This document shows, piece after piece, positions 8,618-17,192 of a stretch of 60,331 nt of DNA. This DNA comes from Vibrio proteolyticus NBRC 13287 (GTDB lineage: Bacteria > Pseudomonadota > Gammaproteobacteria > Enterobacterales > Vibrionaceae). The stretch is from positions 1-60,331 of the forward strand of contig NZ_BATJ01000023.1 in the NCBI RefSeq assembly GCF_000467125.1, written 5' to 3'. How positions within the stretch are numbered: the stretch's first letter is position 1; every line of letters starts with the position of its first letter. The position numbers and the translations under genes were made by a program. The notes under the pieces were generated by a model, which worked only from the letters and a program-made list of their open reading frames with translations, was not told the origin of the DNA and did no database searches.

Positions 8618-9976
8618 TTAGCCACTGCGCGCAATCTGCTCGCGCAATGTCAGCAAAGCCGCTTCCAATTGTGACCGGCTTGGCGGCCCGGTCAAGGAGA
8701 TCCTCACCGCTGCCGGCACCTGATACCGCCCGACCGCAAACATCTCCGCTTCACGCACATGAATGCCTTTCTCACGCAACGTGCGGGCAAACTGATAACC
8801 GGTCAGTGGCTCGGGTAAGGGTAACCACACATTAAACCCTGGCACCTGCTGCGGAGCGTGCGGAAAAACGCGGCGCCAAATACGCTGCCGGGCACTGACT
8901 TCCATGGCGATTTCCTGGTCAACCTTGTCCATCGCACCATTGGTCAGCCAGCGGCACACCAAATCCACCATTAACGGGCTGACGTGCATGCAACTGGCAC
9001 GCAGTGCCCGCTGCAAAGAGTCCTTCATCGACAGCGGTAAAATCAGATACCCGACCCTCAGGCCACCAGCAAAGTATTTGGAAAAACTTCCGACAAACAA
9101 GGTGATGTCCGGTGCTATCGCCACCAAAGGCGTCTTTCTGTGACTGGGCGGGCAGTACAAGACGTCATCTTCAACAATCAACACCTGATACCGACGACAA
9201 ATCTCAATGATCCTCAGCCTACGGCTATCTGAAATCTGCGCGCCTGTGGGGTTTTGAATCGCCGGAGTCAGATAAAGCAATTTGGGCCGATGGCGCTTAC
9301 AATGCAGCTCTAAATCCTCCGGGTCGATCCCCTGCTGATCAAGACGAACGGGCACCAGTTTGCGTTCTGACTGCTGACAGGCATGAATGAACTCGGCATA
9401 ACACAACCCTTCGGTCAGAATCGTCTCTTTGGGTCGAGTCAATCCTTGAATCAGCACCGATAGGCCGTGCTGACCTCCGTATGTCCAAACCAGACGGCGC
9501 CGGTCAATCTCACTACGAAAACGCGTCATCAACCAGGCTTGCAATGTCTGATTATGCCCCTGAATCCCGTCGGCAGAGTGATAATCCAGAACGGCACGCT
9601 GTGCAATCGGCTCTTGAGCCAATGCCTGTAGCCCCTCAGCCAGATACTCATGCTGACGCAATAACAGCGGCCGGCACAAAGCCAAATCCACCCCAGACTT
9701 TTCAGTCACTGGGTGATAAAACATCTGCTGCGCTTCTTGCTTGCCCGTGACGTACGTACCGCTTCCTACTTTCGGCTCAGTCAGCCCGCGCTGCTCTAAT
9801 TCCTGATACGCCCGGGTCACTGTCCCCACTGTGACACCAAGCCGATAAGATAAAATCCGTTGGGGAGGTAACTTGGTACCCGGCATTAACTCGCCGCTTT
9901 CAATCGCTTCAGAAAAGGCATCGGCCAACGCCTGAAATTTGGTGCCCGTACGACCGGAAATATCAGGAACAAACAT
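8618..9976 (-). CDS. MocR/PdxR-type GntR-aminotransferase regulator
   Basis: 452 residues. The N-terminal winged helix-turn-helix of the GntR family (about 10-75; motif LPPQRILSYRLGVTVGTVTRAY) is followed by a fold-type I aminotransferase domain. The PLP lysine is in the SFSKYFAGGLRVGYLI motif. These proteins use PLP as cofactor to control nearby genes. Here the divergent neighbour is a LysE-type amino acid exporter, a likely target. The ATG at 9976 has GGAGA six bases upstream; a GTG two codons earlier overlaps that site and is less likely. Confidence 0.9.
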   Translation of the reverse strand: MFVPDISGRTGTKFQALADAFSEAIESGELMPGTKLPPQRILSYRLGVTVGTVTRAYQELEQRGLTEPKVGSGTYVTGKQEAQQMFYHPVTEKSGVDLALCRPLLLRQHEYLAEGLQALAQEPIAQRAVLDYHSADGIQGHNQTLQAWLMTRFRSEIDRRRLVWTYGGQHGLSVLIQGLTRPKETILTEGLCYAEFIHACQQSERKLVPVRLDQQGIDPEDLELHCKRHRPKLLYLTPAIQNPTGAQISDSRRLRIIEICRRYQVLIVEDDVLYCPPSHRKTPLVAIAPDITLFVGSFSKYFAGGLRVGYLILPLSMKDSLQRALRASCMHVSPLMVDLVCRWLTNGAMDKVDQEIAMEVSARQRIWRRVFPHAPQQVPGFNVWLPLPEPLTGYQFARTLREKGIHVREAEMFAVGRYQVPAAVRISLTGPPSRSQLEAALLTLREQIARSG

Positions 9977-10006
9977 TGTCACTCTCCATAGGGGGACATT
10001 TAGTCA

Positions 10007-10077
10007 ACAATTCTAGGATAATCAAGGCTGATCCACATGCAAACAAAAGAATTGTCATGGTGACGCATTAACAATTG
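10007..10077. promoter_or_regulatory. Candidate MocR operator: three ACAATT motifs
   Basis: In the 157-base gap between the MocR and LysE genes there are ACAATTC (10007-10013), its inverse GAATTGT (10049-10055) and ACAATTG (10071-10077). MocR proteins often bind repeated half-sites in the shared promoter. Binding here is inferred from position and repetition only. Confidence 0.4.
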
Positions 10078-10133
10078 GGGAACGGCCCCACCCTCTTTTA
10101 CTCTGGCGGTGATGAATCAGTGAGGATCACCGT

Positions 10134-10742
10134 ATGAATGCACTTTGGGAACTTTTGCCCCCCATGACTTTGTTTGCTTTTGTCACTACCATTTCCCCCG
10201 GGCCGAACAACTTCCTGCTCGCCAGTTCAGGAGCACACTTTGGTATCCGGCAGTCCTGGCGACATCTACTCGGTATACGAATCGGCGTTATCGGCCTGCT
10301 TCTGCTGTGTGCTGGCGGCGTCGGGTTACTGCTGCAACAATCTCCCGGGCTGTATCTGATGTTGAAATATATCGGGCTGAGTTACATGTTGTGGTTGGTA
10401 TTAAAGCTGTTGACCTCGAATCCGTTCGCCACTCGTACTCAGAGCGGCCGCCCTATGTCAGTACTTGAAGCGACGCTGTTTCAACTTGGCAACATCAAAG
10501 CCTGGATGGCGTCTCTGGCGCTGATCTCCAGTTACAGCCAGGCGTCACATTACTGGTTATCAATACTGCTGATCACGGTTGTGTTTACCATTTCTGGTTT
10601 GTGTGCCAACACTTTCTGGACCTGGATCGGCCAAAAGATCAGCACTTATCTCAATACTGTCACCCGGCAAAAAACCTTCAATATCGCCCTCGCCACGCTG
10701 ATCTTTCTGTCGGTATTACCGACCATTACGGTGGATATGTGA
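10134..10742 (+). CDS. LysE-family amino acid exporter
   Basis: 202 residues with about six hydrophobic segments. The family signature is at the N-terminus: TTISPGPNNFLLASSGAHFGIRQSWRHLLGI, including the PGPNN loop typical of LysE/RhtB exporters. It should export an amino acid or derivative across the inner membrane; the substrate is not readable. It is divergent from the MocR regulator, the classic arrangement for regulator-controlled export. GAGG lies eight bases before the ATG. Confidence 0.9.
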   Translation: MNALWELLPPMTLFAFVTTISPGPNNFLLASSGAHFGIRQSWRHLLGIRIGVIGLLLLCAGGVGLLLQQSPGLYLMLKYIGLSYMLWLVLKLLTSNPFATRTQSGRPMSVLEATLFQLGNIKAWMASLALISSYSQASHYWLSILLITVVFTISGLCANTFWTWIGQKISTYLNTVTRQKTFNIALATLIFLSVLPTITVDM

Positions 10743-10878
10743 AGTTTTATTATCAAAAAACCAACCCAACAAGAACAACAATTAACATATGAAATATAAA
10801 AATAACATTTCGTTTTTCGCCATCGATCCGGATTGTTTATGCGCCTATATTGAAAGCATAACTAAGCAGGAGATAAGC

Positions 10879-11088
10879 ATGAAAGTCGTTATTGAGTTCT
10901 TAACATCAGGTCGGTTTCGCGATAATTTTTGGGAAGGGGAATTTTACGTGGTTCGGGGTGAGCACCGGGCGGTGACCCCCTCTTTAGCCGCGCAACTCAT
11001 CAAACAACGGGCCGCGTCTTTCTGCTATATGGAAGATGATAAAGCGCTGTTTACTAACAAATCTGGTCAGGCGGTGTTCAAGTCGTAA
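10879..11088 (+). CDS. Small conserved-looking hypothetical protein
   Basis: 69 residues starting MKVVIEFLTSGRFRDNFWEGEFYVVRGEHRAV and ending GQAVFKS. It is soluble with no signal. The start at 10879 was chosen over an upstream in-frame ATG (10789) because AGGAG stands seven bases before it. It is a separate unit, with its own hairpin terminator at 11113-11142. I recognise no family. Confidence 0.65.
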   Translation: MKVVIEFLTSGRFRDNFWEGEFYVVRGEHRAVTPSLAAQLIKQRAASFCYMEDDKALFTNKSGQAVFKS

Positions 11089-11112
11089 ACCGAAACGCAT
11101 GTCGTGAGACAC

Positions 11113-11142
11113 TAAAGTTAAGCCTTGGACGGCTTAGTTTTA
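11113..11142 (+). terminator. Rho-independent terminator of the small gene
   Basis: TAAGCC (11119-11124) pairs with GGCTTA (11131-11136), extended by flanking TAAA and TTTA pairs. A short T-run (GTTTTA) follows on the plus strand, 30 bases after the stop. Confidence 0.65.
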
Positions 11143-11204
11143 ATGTTTACCGAAATGCCTGTTATTGGGTTTTGAGCATGTGTCTAACTTCACTGATGCT
11201 CACA

Positions 11205-11232
11205 TCAAAAAAGAGGCCTGCTGGCCTCTTTA
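11205..11232 (-). terminator. Terminator of rnk
   Basis: AAGAGGCC pairs with GGCCTCTT around a 4-base loop. On the minus strand the hairpin is followed by six T, a typical intrinsic terminator 15 bases after the rnk stop. Confidence 0.85.
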
Positions 11233-11245
11233 TCATGCGTTACGC

Positions 11246-11659
11246 TTAAAGCGAGAAATCGCCAGAGCGCTCTGGCTGATAAGATATCTCAACGATCTCG
11301 ATGGTCTGAGTATTGCCTCCCGGCAATGGCCATTTAAGTTTTTGGCCAACAGACAACCCCAGCAGAGCACTACCTACCGGCGCAAAAACAGAAACATCCT
11401 GCTCGCTTTTTACTTCATTCGGATACACCAGTGTTTTTTCCATGGTCTTGCCGCTCTCGAGCAACTTGAACGTCACGGTCGAATTCATCGTGACCACGTC
11501 ACCTGGCATTTCGTTCGGCGCGACAATGGTCGCACGATCCAACTCCATTTCCAGCTGTTCAAGTTGTTTGTCCAGTACAGGCAAAGTATCCAGTAACTCT
11601 GAGATACGATCCATGTCTAATGTCGAGACGATAATTGGCTCAACGTTTTCCACGTGCAT
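11246..11659 (-). CDS. rnk: Regulator of nucleoside diphosphate kinase (GreA/GreB-like)
   Basis: 137 residues. An N-terminal short coiled-coil (RISELLDTLPVLDKQLEQLEMELDRATIV) is followed by the C-terminal GreA/GreB FKBP-like domain (DVSVFAPVGSALLGLSVGQKLKWPLPGG). This fits Rnk, which binds RNA polymerase in the secondary channel without cleaving RNA and influences nucleoside diphosphate kinase levels. GGAGTT stands just before the ATG. A likely -10 (TATACAAT on the minus strand, near 11730) lies about 65 bases upstream. Confidence 0.9.
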   Translation of the reverse strand: MHVENVEPIIVSTLDMDRISELLDTLPVLDKQLEQLEMELDRATIVAPNEMPGDVVTMNSTVTFKLLESGKTMEKTLVYPNEVKSEQDVSVFAPVGSALLGLSVGQKLKWPLPGGNTQTIEIVEISYQPERSGDFSL

Positions 11660-11679
11660 AACTCCTTACTCTCTCCGTC

Positions 11680-12230
11680 GCGGGAGGAGCGATAGATAAA
11701 CGAAAGACATGCAAAATGCATATCCGACCCATTGTATATTAAGCGGTAAAATAAGAAAGCGTCGTTTCAGCGAACTGTGAAGAGCCCATGACCCAGACGG
11801 GTCCGAGCCCAATCCAGGTAAATGAGAAAAAACAGGAGTGGTGTGCAAGCTCATGCTCCGCGCATACCCCCGGGGTAAAAGGGCAGCAGCGGGAGCTGAA
11901 GCGGGGCTTCCTCACCAGCTTAGCGCTATGATTCAACATACAAGCATGTATGAATGAATGAACACAATACTAAGCTTGAGATTGTACCTTGTCTGACGTT
12001 GCGGAATTCTTGGTTTGGGTTGTGCCCACATACATCGGTACAAACATCTTGGCGAGTACACACCTCCTAAGCCATTCAACGTTGTTATTGAATATTTCTG
12101 AACGTTTGAGCCCTCGGGCTGGTCGCCAACCAACCGTGACTAAGAGAACTCTCGCTCTGGTGCCACTTATAGAGAAGCCCAGAGTATGAGCTCTACTCTA
12201 TAAGGGAAAGTAAATTTCCAAAAGTGAAAA
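11680..12230. other. Gene-free region with several inverted repeats
   Basis: About 570 bases between rnk and the phosphodiesterase gene. Frames up to 66 residues exist on both strands but none has a Shine-Dalgarno or a protein I trust. The centre (11860-11930) is clearly GC-richer than its flanks. It holds GACCC/GGGTC (about 11790-11803), the palindrome TACCCC-C-GGGGTA (11865-11877) and GAAGC/GCTTC (about 11898-11910); the region ends with a 9-bp inverted repeat. It does not match the tmRNA, 6S, RNase P, SRP or CsrB patterns I know. It may be a structured RNA, a dispersed repeat or a decayed element. Confidence 0.4.
12166..12204. repeat. 9-bp perfect inverted repeat
   Basis: CTTATAGAG (12166-12174) and CTCTATAAG (12196-12204), with a smaller AGAG/CTCT pair nested inside. 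It lies about 70 bases past the stop of the minus-strand phosphodiesterase gene. The only T-run (eight T on the minus strand, 12227-12234) lies between the gene and the repeat, so the repeat is not a standard terminator for that gene. Confidence 0.6.
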
Positions 12231-12274
12231 AAAACGAAAGTTTGATTCGCGAATTGGAAAACAAGTGCGCAAGC

Positions 12275-14968
12275 TCAGCAAAAGCGTTGCTGTATCTCTT
12301 CGCCGCTCATCGGCTTGTAAAAGAGGTAACCCTGTATTTCATCAATTTTCCAGACTTTCAGTTTGCGGTGCTGAGAAGCTGTCTCCACACCTTCCGCGAC
12401 GATACCCAGCCCCAATTCCTTCGCCATCGCGGCGACATTTCTTACCAGTACCTTCGCCTTCTCATTGTGTTCCAACTGCATGATGTAAGAGCGATCGAGT
12501 TTTACGATGTCGAGCGGATAGCTGCACAATGTTCCCAGTGAAGCGAACCCGGTACCAAAGTCATCCAGAGCAAGTGCGACGCCAAGCTCTCGAATGGTCT
12601 TCATGCGCTCAATCACTTCCTCTTCAGCACCGACCAACATGCTTTCGGTGATCTCAACCACTAAATTCCCCTCGCCCAGACCACTGCTTTTTAGCGTGTC
12701 TTCCAAAAAGCCAACCAGTGTCGTGTGATAAAAATGCGGCGCCGACAGATTCACATGCAGTGAATATGGCGACTTACCGCTAGCCAAACGCGTCTGATTG
12801 ATGGCAGCAATAAAACGGCAACTCTGTTGCAGGATTTGCTCACCCAGTTCGACGATCAGGTTCTGCTGCTCAGCAATCGGGATAAACACGGATGGAGAGA
12901 CAAACCCCAGTTCCTCATGTTGCCAGCGGGCCAGCGCTTCAAACCCCATGACTTCGCCGCTTTGGCAGTCGACAATCGGCTGATAGAAAGGAAACAGTTT
13001 CTTTTCTCGGATGGCCGCCGCTATATCTCGGTTCAACACCAGCGCATCTTTGGCTTCTTTGATCAGCACGTGGTCGACATCAATGATGCAGCGCTCTTCA
13101 ACCGATTTGAACTGCACAGCATGTCTGGCAACCTGAGAAATATCGGTAATACTGCCCAGCTCGGTCAGATCATCAAACAGCACCATGTGCACGTTAATCT
13201 CCAGCTCCAGCCCGGCCACCAGCATTGTCACATCAGACTGACGACAAAGATGATCGCCGGCCGATGTCAGCACGTCCACCGCATTCGGAGCATTACTAAA
13301 GGCGATGAATTCATGGTCACTGATTCGCCCTAATACACAGTCACTTAACATGGACTGTAACTTGCTGGAAAACAGGCTAATCACCTGATCGTACACTTCG
13401 ATGCCGTGGATTTCGACAATGTCTCTCAAGCGGCCGACACAGATATACATCAGCACGGGTGACGCAATCGCTCCACCCATCGCTTCACTGAATTTACTGA
13501 CGATCGCCGGCCGATTGAGCAGCCCTGAAATCGGGTCTCGTTCAGTCAGCTGAGCAATCAAAGCTTCCTGATGCTTTTGTTCGCTGAGATCTTTCACCAT
13601 CATCATGATCGCGTGCTGACCCTGCATGTTCAGTGGAGCCACCTCAATGCTCACCGGGATCAGCTCTCCTGACTTGGTGCGCATCTGCGCGTCCTGTTCC
13701 AGCTTGCCTTGCTCAATAGCACGGTACAGATCATCAACACCGCAGTGCTGTTCCTCGGCACATAACTTAGTCAGCGGGTGAGAAATGAGCTCTTTTTTCT
13801 GATAACCGAGCATGTTCTCAAGGGCGTGGTTAGAATCAACGATGATCCGATCAACGACCAGCACCACGCCCACATTGCTGCTTCGGTACAACACATCAAA
13901 TTTTTGCAGCGTTTCTGTTAACTTTTCCTCAGCTGCCGACGAGGAATCGGCCAGAATCTCGATCAGATTAGCGACACGTTCGAACTCATCACTGGCTTTG
14001 CCAATTGGTAATTCGCGGTCATTAATGATATTGGCGATGCCCTCTTCAAGATGAAGGAAGCGTTTGCCAATCTTGGCACGAAAAACCAACAACGTCAGAG
14101 CCGCAATCAAGCCGGCAGCCAGTGTCATGATTGCGATCAGGTACAAAAACAGCTGCTCGCTGTTGTGGGTAAACAGCCGGGATTCGCTGGTTTGCAGATA
14201 GCCAATCCGCTCGCCGGTCATGTCATTCAAAGGCGAATAAGTGGTGATGCTCTCACGCTCTTCTTCCAGCCACAACAAAGCGCTGCCACTGCCGATACTC
14301 GCCACTTTTTGTTCTGGTTTGTTCGCCACAATCTCGTTCTGAGCAGAGAGGATTTTCTGGTAATCCGCCGGAAAACGATAGCTCAGATGCTGGCCCCACA
14401 GCAGCCAACCAGCCACTTCAGACGTGCCTTCGCTGTTGCGGATGGGTGTCAGGCTGATCACCCATATTTGCTCACCAGTCTTTACCAAACCAGAGATGCT
14501 GCCTTTCTCATCATCGAGCACTTCCGACATTTGCTGAATGTGCTCCTGAATGCCCGAGGCCGCCAGAATGCTATCTAACTCGGTTTGAAAATGTTGCTGC
14601 GGCATATTACGAAACGTCGACGCAACCACCTGATAATCGGTGGTCAGATAGATCATCATGTCGAGACCAAGCGTATCGAGTGTGCCTTCATACAAATTGC
14701 GTTCTTCGAATTGTGAATCCCCCTGCTTGAGCAACAGGTAGGATTCGTCCCAGTATGCCCAGTCGTAAGAATGTTCTTCCTGAGACGCTACGATCGACTC
14801 AATGACCGCCTGAGCCTGGCTGCTCAGACGTTCGATCTGCATTTCCTCGACTTTGTGTATGTTGACCAAAAAGAAATAGCGGGTAATCAGCAAGCAACTG
14901 ATGATCACACCCAAAATGCTGGTGGCAAATAAAATGACCGTTTTTGTTCTTAAAGTAGTTTTAGGCAA
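12275..14968 (-). CDS. CHASE4-PAS-GGDEF-EAL cyclic-di-GMP phosphodiesterase
   Basis: 897 residues. Transmembrane helix 1 (about 11-32) is followed by a periplasmic CHASE4-like sensor with the YDWAYWDESY motif, then helix 2 (about 272-293), a short linker, a PAS domain (about 355-470), a GGDEF domain and a C-terminal EAL domain (about 645-895). The GGDEF site is degenerate (SDHEF at 550-554), so cyclase activity is unlikely. The EAL site is intact (EALAR from 677; also DDFGTG and KLDRSYI). The protein should hydrolyse cyclic di-GMP, with the dead GGDEF domain possibly a GTP sensor. The gene is isolated. Confidence 0.92.
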   Translation of the reverse strand: MPKTTLRTKTVILFATSILGVIISCLLITRYFFLVNIHKVEEMQIERLSSQAQAVIESIVASQEEHSYDWAYWDESYLLLKQGDSQFEERNLYEGTLDTLGLDMMIYLTTDYQVVASTFRNMPQQHFQTELDSILAASGIQEHIQQMSEVLDDEKGSISGLVKTGEQIWVISLTPIRNSEGTSEVAGWLLWGQHLSYRFPADYQKILSAQNEIVANKPEQKVASIGSGSALLWLEEERESITTYSPLNDMTGERIGYLQTSESRLFTHNSEQLFLYLIAIMTLAAGLIAALTLLVFRAKIGKRFLHLEEGIANIINDRELPIGKASDEFERVANLIEILADSSSAAEEKLTETLQKFDVLYRSSNVGVVLVVDRIIVDSNHALENMLGYQKKELISHPLTKLCAEEQHCGVDDLYRAIEQGKLEQDAQMRTKSGELIPVSIEVAPLNMQGQHAIMMMVKDLSEQKHQEALIAQLTERDPISGLLNRPAIVSKFSEAMGGAIASPVLMYICVGRLRDIVEIHGIEVYDQVISLFSSKLQSMLSDCVLGRISDHEFIAFSNAPNAVDVLTSAGDHLCRQSDVTMLVAGLELEINVHMVLFDDLTELGSITDISQVARHAVQFKSVEERCIIDVDHVLIKEAKDALVLNRDIAAAIREKKLFPFYQPIVDCQSGEVMGFEALARWQHEELGFVSPSVFIPIAEQQNLIVELGEQILQQSCRFIAAINQTRLASGKSPYSLHVNLSAPHFYHTTLVGFLEDTLKSSGLGEGNLVVEITESMLVGAEEEVIERMKTIRELGVALALDDFGTGFASLGTLCSYPLDIVKLDRSYIMQLEHNEKAKVLVRNVAAMAKELGLGIVAEGVETASQHRKLKVWKIDEIQGYLFYKPMSGEEIQQRFC

Positions 14969-15091
14969 GAGAGAAACCTTAAAGCGACATCACTGCAATT
15001 ATTGTTATCGACCAGTTGTATAAATAATTTATATTTTTATTACTCGCTTTGACTTACGTCCTGATTCTGTATTGTTTGACTTTTCTATAGC

Positions 15092-15733
15092 TTAGTTTTC
15101 AACCAGACCTTTTTCTAATGCATATTTTGCCAGTTCTGCCGTGGAGTGCAGATCCAGCTTGTGCTTGATGTTCTGTCGGTGTGTTTCCACCGTTCGGTAG
15201 CTGATGCTCAGCAGGGCGGCAATCTTTTTGCTGCTGTGCCCTTCTGCCACCAACTTCAGTACCGCTTCTTCGCGGCGACTGAGTGGATTCTGTCGCTGGG
15301 TTGCCGGTGTCACTTCCTGAGTAAACAGGGTCTGGGTGACAGACTCACAGAAATACGTCGAGCCTTGGTTCACCGTTTTGATCGCCTGAACCATTTTTTC
15401 GGCGGAGATTTCCTTCAACATGTAGCCCACCGCCCCCGCCTGCATCACTTTCATGATGTATTCTCGGTTGTCATGCATTGTCAGCATCAGGACTTTGGAG
15501 TGAGGCCGCTCTTCACGGATCAGCCGTGTCGCATCAATCCCATTCATGACTGGCATGCTCACGTCCATTAACACCACATCAGGCGCTAAGCTGCGCACCA
15601 CTTCGACCGCTTCCAGACCATTGCTGGCGGTACCAACAACGCGAATGTCCGGCTCAAGCTCCAACCGGGCAATAAAGCCATCCAACACCACCTGATGATC
15701 ATCCACGATGACCACGTTAATCGGGTTTTGCAT
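15092..15733 (-). CDS. NarL/LuxR-family response regulator
   Basis: 213 residues from the ATG at 15733. The receiver domain has DDH at 11-13 and the phosphoacceptor D57 (VVLMDVSMPVMNG), with Lys in MLKEIS. The C-terminal LuxR helix-turn-helix is about 148-205 (LSRREEAVLKLVAEGHSSKKIA, then YRTVETHRQNI). Its gene overlaps the 3' end of the histidine kinase gene by 17 bases, so translation is coupled and the two form a pair. An ATG four codons earlier is possible. Given the next operon, it probably activates or represses the TRAP transporter. Confidence 0.92.
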   Translation of the reverse strand: MQNPINVVIVDDHQVVLDGFIARLELEPDIRVVGTASNGLEAVEVVRSLAPDVVLMDVSMPVMNGIDATRLIREERPHSKVLMLTMHDNREYIMKVMQAGAVGYMLKEISAEKMVQAIKTVNQGSTYFCESVTQTLFTQEVTPATQRQNPLSRREEAVLKLVAEGHSSKKIAALLSISYRTVETHRQNIKHKLDLHSTAELAKYALEKGLVEN

Positions 15734-17081
15734 ACACCAATCCATCCAAATTAAGTAATACGGTCATTTCGGTACCAAAGCCGGGCTCGCTGATAATGTC
15801 GAATTCACCACCGATGAATTCAACCCGCTCACGCATGTTACGCAGACCTATTCCGCGCCGGGCAAGCACATCGTTAGGGTTAAAGCCGACACCATCATCC
15901 CTCACCATTAATTGAAGCAGGCTTCCCAGTTGCTGCAAGATAACGCTGACTTTCGTGGCTAAAGAGTGTTTTTCAACGTTATTCAGGGATTCTTGCACCA
16001 CACGATAGAGCGTTGTTGCAACTTCAGATTTCAAACGCTGATCCTGAGTTTCGAAATGGATGTCTATCTCTATTCCCGAGTGGCTTTTGAAGTCCTGCAA
16101 TAATGTTGTCAGGGCAGCCTCCAGCCCGATATCATCCAATGCACTGGGTCGAAGTTGATGGGAGATATGGCGCACTTCATTGATCGCTGTCATCAGCGAT
16201 TGTTGTGATTTATCCAGATGCTGACGCAAATTCGTGTCGGGCAGCTTTTGCCCCAGTAACTCCAAATGACACTTGCTGGACACCAACAACTGATTGATGC
16301 CATCGTGCAACTCTCTGGCGAGATGCTTCTTCTCATCTTCCTGAAACATCACTGTCTTATGAGCCAGTTCTTTAAGGTTCTTGTCCGCGAGTCGGTGTTC
16401 ATGAAGATTGATGGCCAGCGTTAACACCACAATCACCGCCACCGTGATCAACAAAATCACCATTACGGAGAAAAAGGTCGTTTCGATGTTACGATTAATC
16501 GCAGCCTGCATATTCTCGACTTCGTGACTGACATCCTCGATGTAAAGCCCGGTACCGATCATCCATTCCCATTTTTCCAGCCAGGCCGCGTAACTGAGCT
16601 TAGGCACAATATCGCCGCTCGATGGCTTTTGCCAGAGATACTGATGAAAGCCCCCACCTGCCTGAGCCTGAAACAACAAGGCTTCTATTAGAAAATCGCC
16701 ATTGTTGTCCTGTAAATCAATGAGATTTTTACCCACCAGCTCTGGCAGTATCGGGTGAACCAGGTTGGTGCCAGTTTTGTCATAGGCAAAAAAATAGCCA
16801 TCAGATCCATACCTGAGTTTGGTCAGAAGGGACTTAACCTGAGATTGAGCATCGGACTTTGGCAGGTTCGGATCATTATAGATATGAGAGATGGCGTCAA
16901 AGGCGAGATCTACGCTGTCTTTCAACGCCCTTTCGCGCGACTTGATCAGGTTTTCACGAAAGATTTCAACTTCTCGCTCACCCAACATTTTCGCCTGATA
17001 GATGGAGATCCAACTGATGCTGACTGACACCAGCAGTAGCGGCAGCAGGGTCAGTAAAATCAATTTGGCTTTCAGAGGCAT
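15717..17081 (-). CDS. Cache-domain sensor histidine kinase (HisKA_3 type)
   Basis: 454 residues. Helix 1 (about 7-28), a periplasmic single Cache domain (about 30-200; motifs YGSDGYFFAYDKTGTNLVHP and WEWMIGTGLYIEDV), helix 2 (about 203-226), a HisKA_3 dimerisation domain with phosphorylated H259 in RELHDGINQLL, and a HATPase domain (VVQESLNNVEKHS as N-box, RDDGVGF as G-box). Kinases of this build often sense small carboxylates and sit beside TRAP transporters, as here. It is separated from the transporter genes by a terminator, so it has its own promoter. Confidence 0.92.
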   Translation of the reverse strand: MPLKAKLILLTLLPLLLVSVSISWISIYQAKMLGEREVEIFRENLIKSRERALKDSVDLAFDAISHIYNDPNLPKSDAQSQVKSLLTKLRYGSDGYFFAYDKTGTNLVHPILPELVGKNLIDLQDNNGDFLIEALLFQAQAGGGFHQYLWQKPSSGDIVPKLSYAAWLEKWEWMIGTGLYIEDVSHEVENMQAAINRNIETTFFSVMVILLITVAVIVVLTLAINLHEHRLADKNLKELAHKTVMFQEDEKKHLARELHDGINQLLVSSKCHLELLGQKLPDTNLRQHLDKSQQSLMTAINEVRHISHQLRPSALDDIGLEAALTTLLQDFKSHSGIEIDIHFETQDQRLKSEVATTLYRVVQESLNNVEKHSLATKVSVILQQLGSLLQLMVRDDGVGFNPNDVLARRGIGLRNMRERVEFIGGEFDIISEPGFGTEMTVLLNLDGLVYAKPD

Positions 17082-17094
17082 TCCTTTCCCTCAC

Positions 17095-17127
17095 AAAAAA
17101 CTGCTCACCGTTCAGGGAGCAGTTTTA
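17095..17127 (-). terminator. Terminator between the TRAP operon and the kinase gene
   Basis: AAAACTGCTC (17097-17106) pairs with GAGCAGTTTT (17117-17126). A-run and T-run on either side make it effective in both directions. On the minus strand it ends the transporter operon ahead of the kinase gene. Confidence 0.88.
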
Positions 17128-17192
17128 CTTTAGCAACTCGGATCACGCACGTGAAACCTTGTTGTTACAAAAGTGTGAAATACAGACTGAAT

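Noticed and set aside
11989..12189. 66-codon plus-strand frame in the structured region
   Set aside because: No Shine-Dalgarno and it overlaps one arm of the 9-bp inverted repeat; likely chance.
11680..12230. CsrB/CsrC, tmRNA, 6S, RNase P or SRP RNA
   Set aside because: The repeated GGA loops of Csr RNAs and the conserved cores of the other RNAs were looked for and not found.
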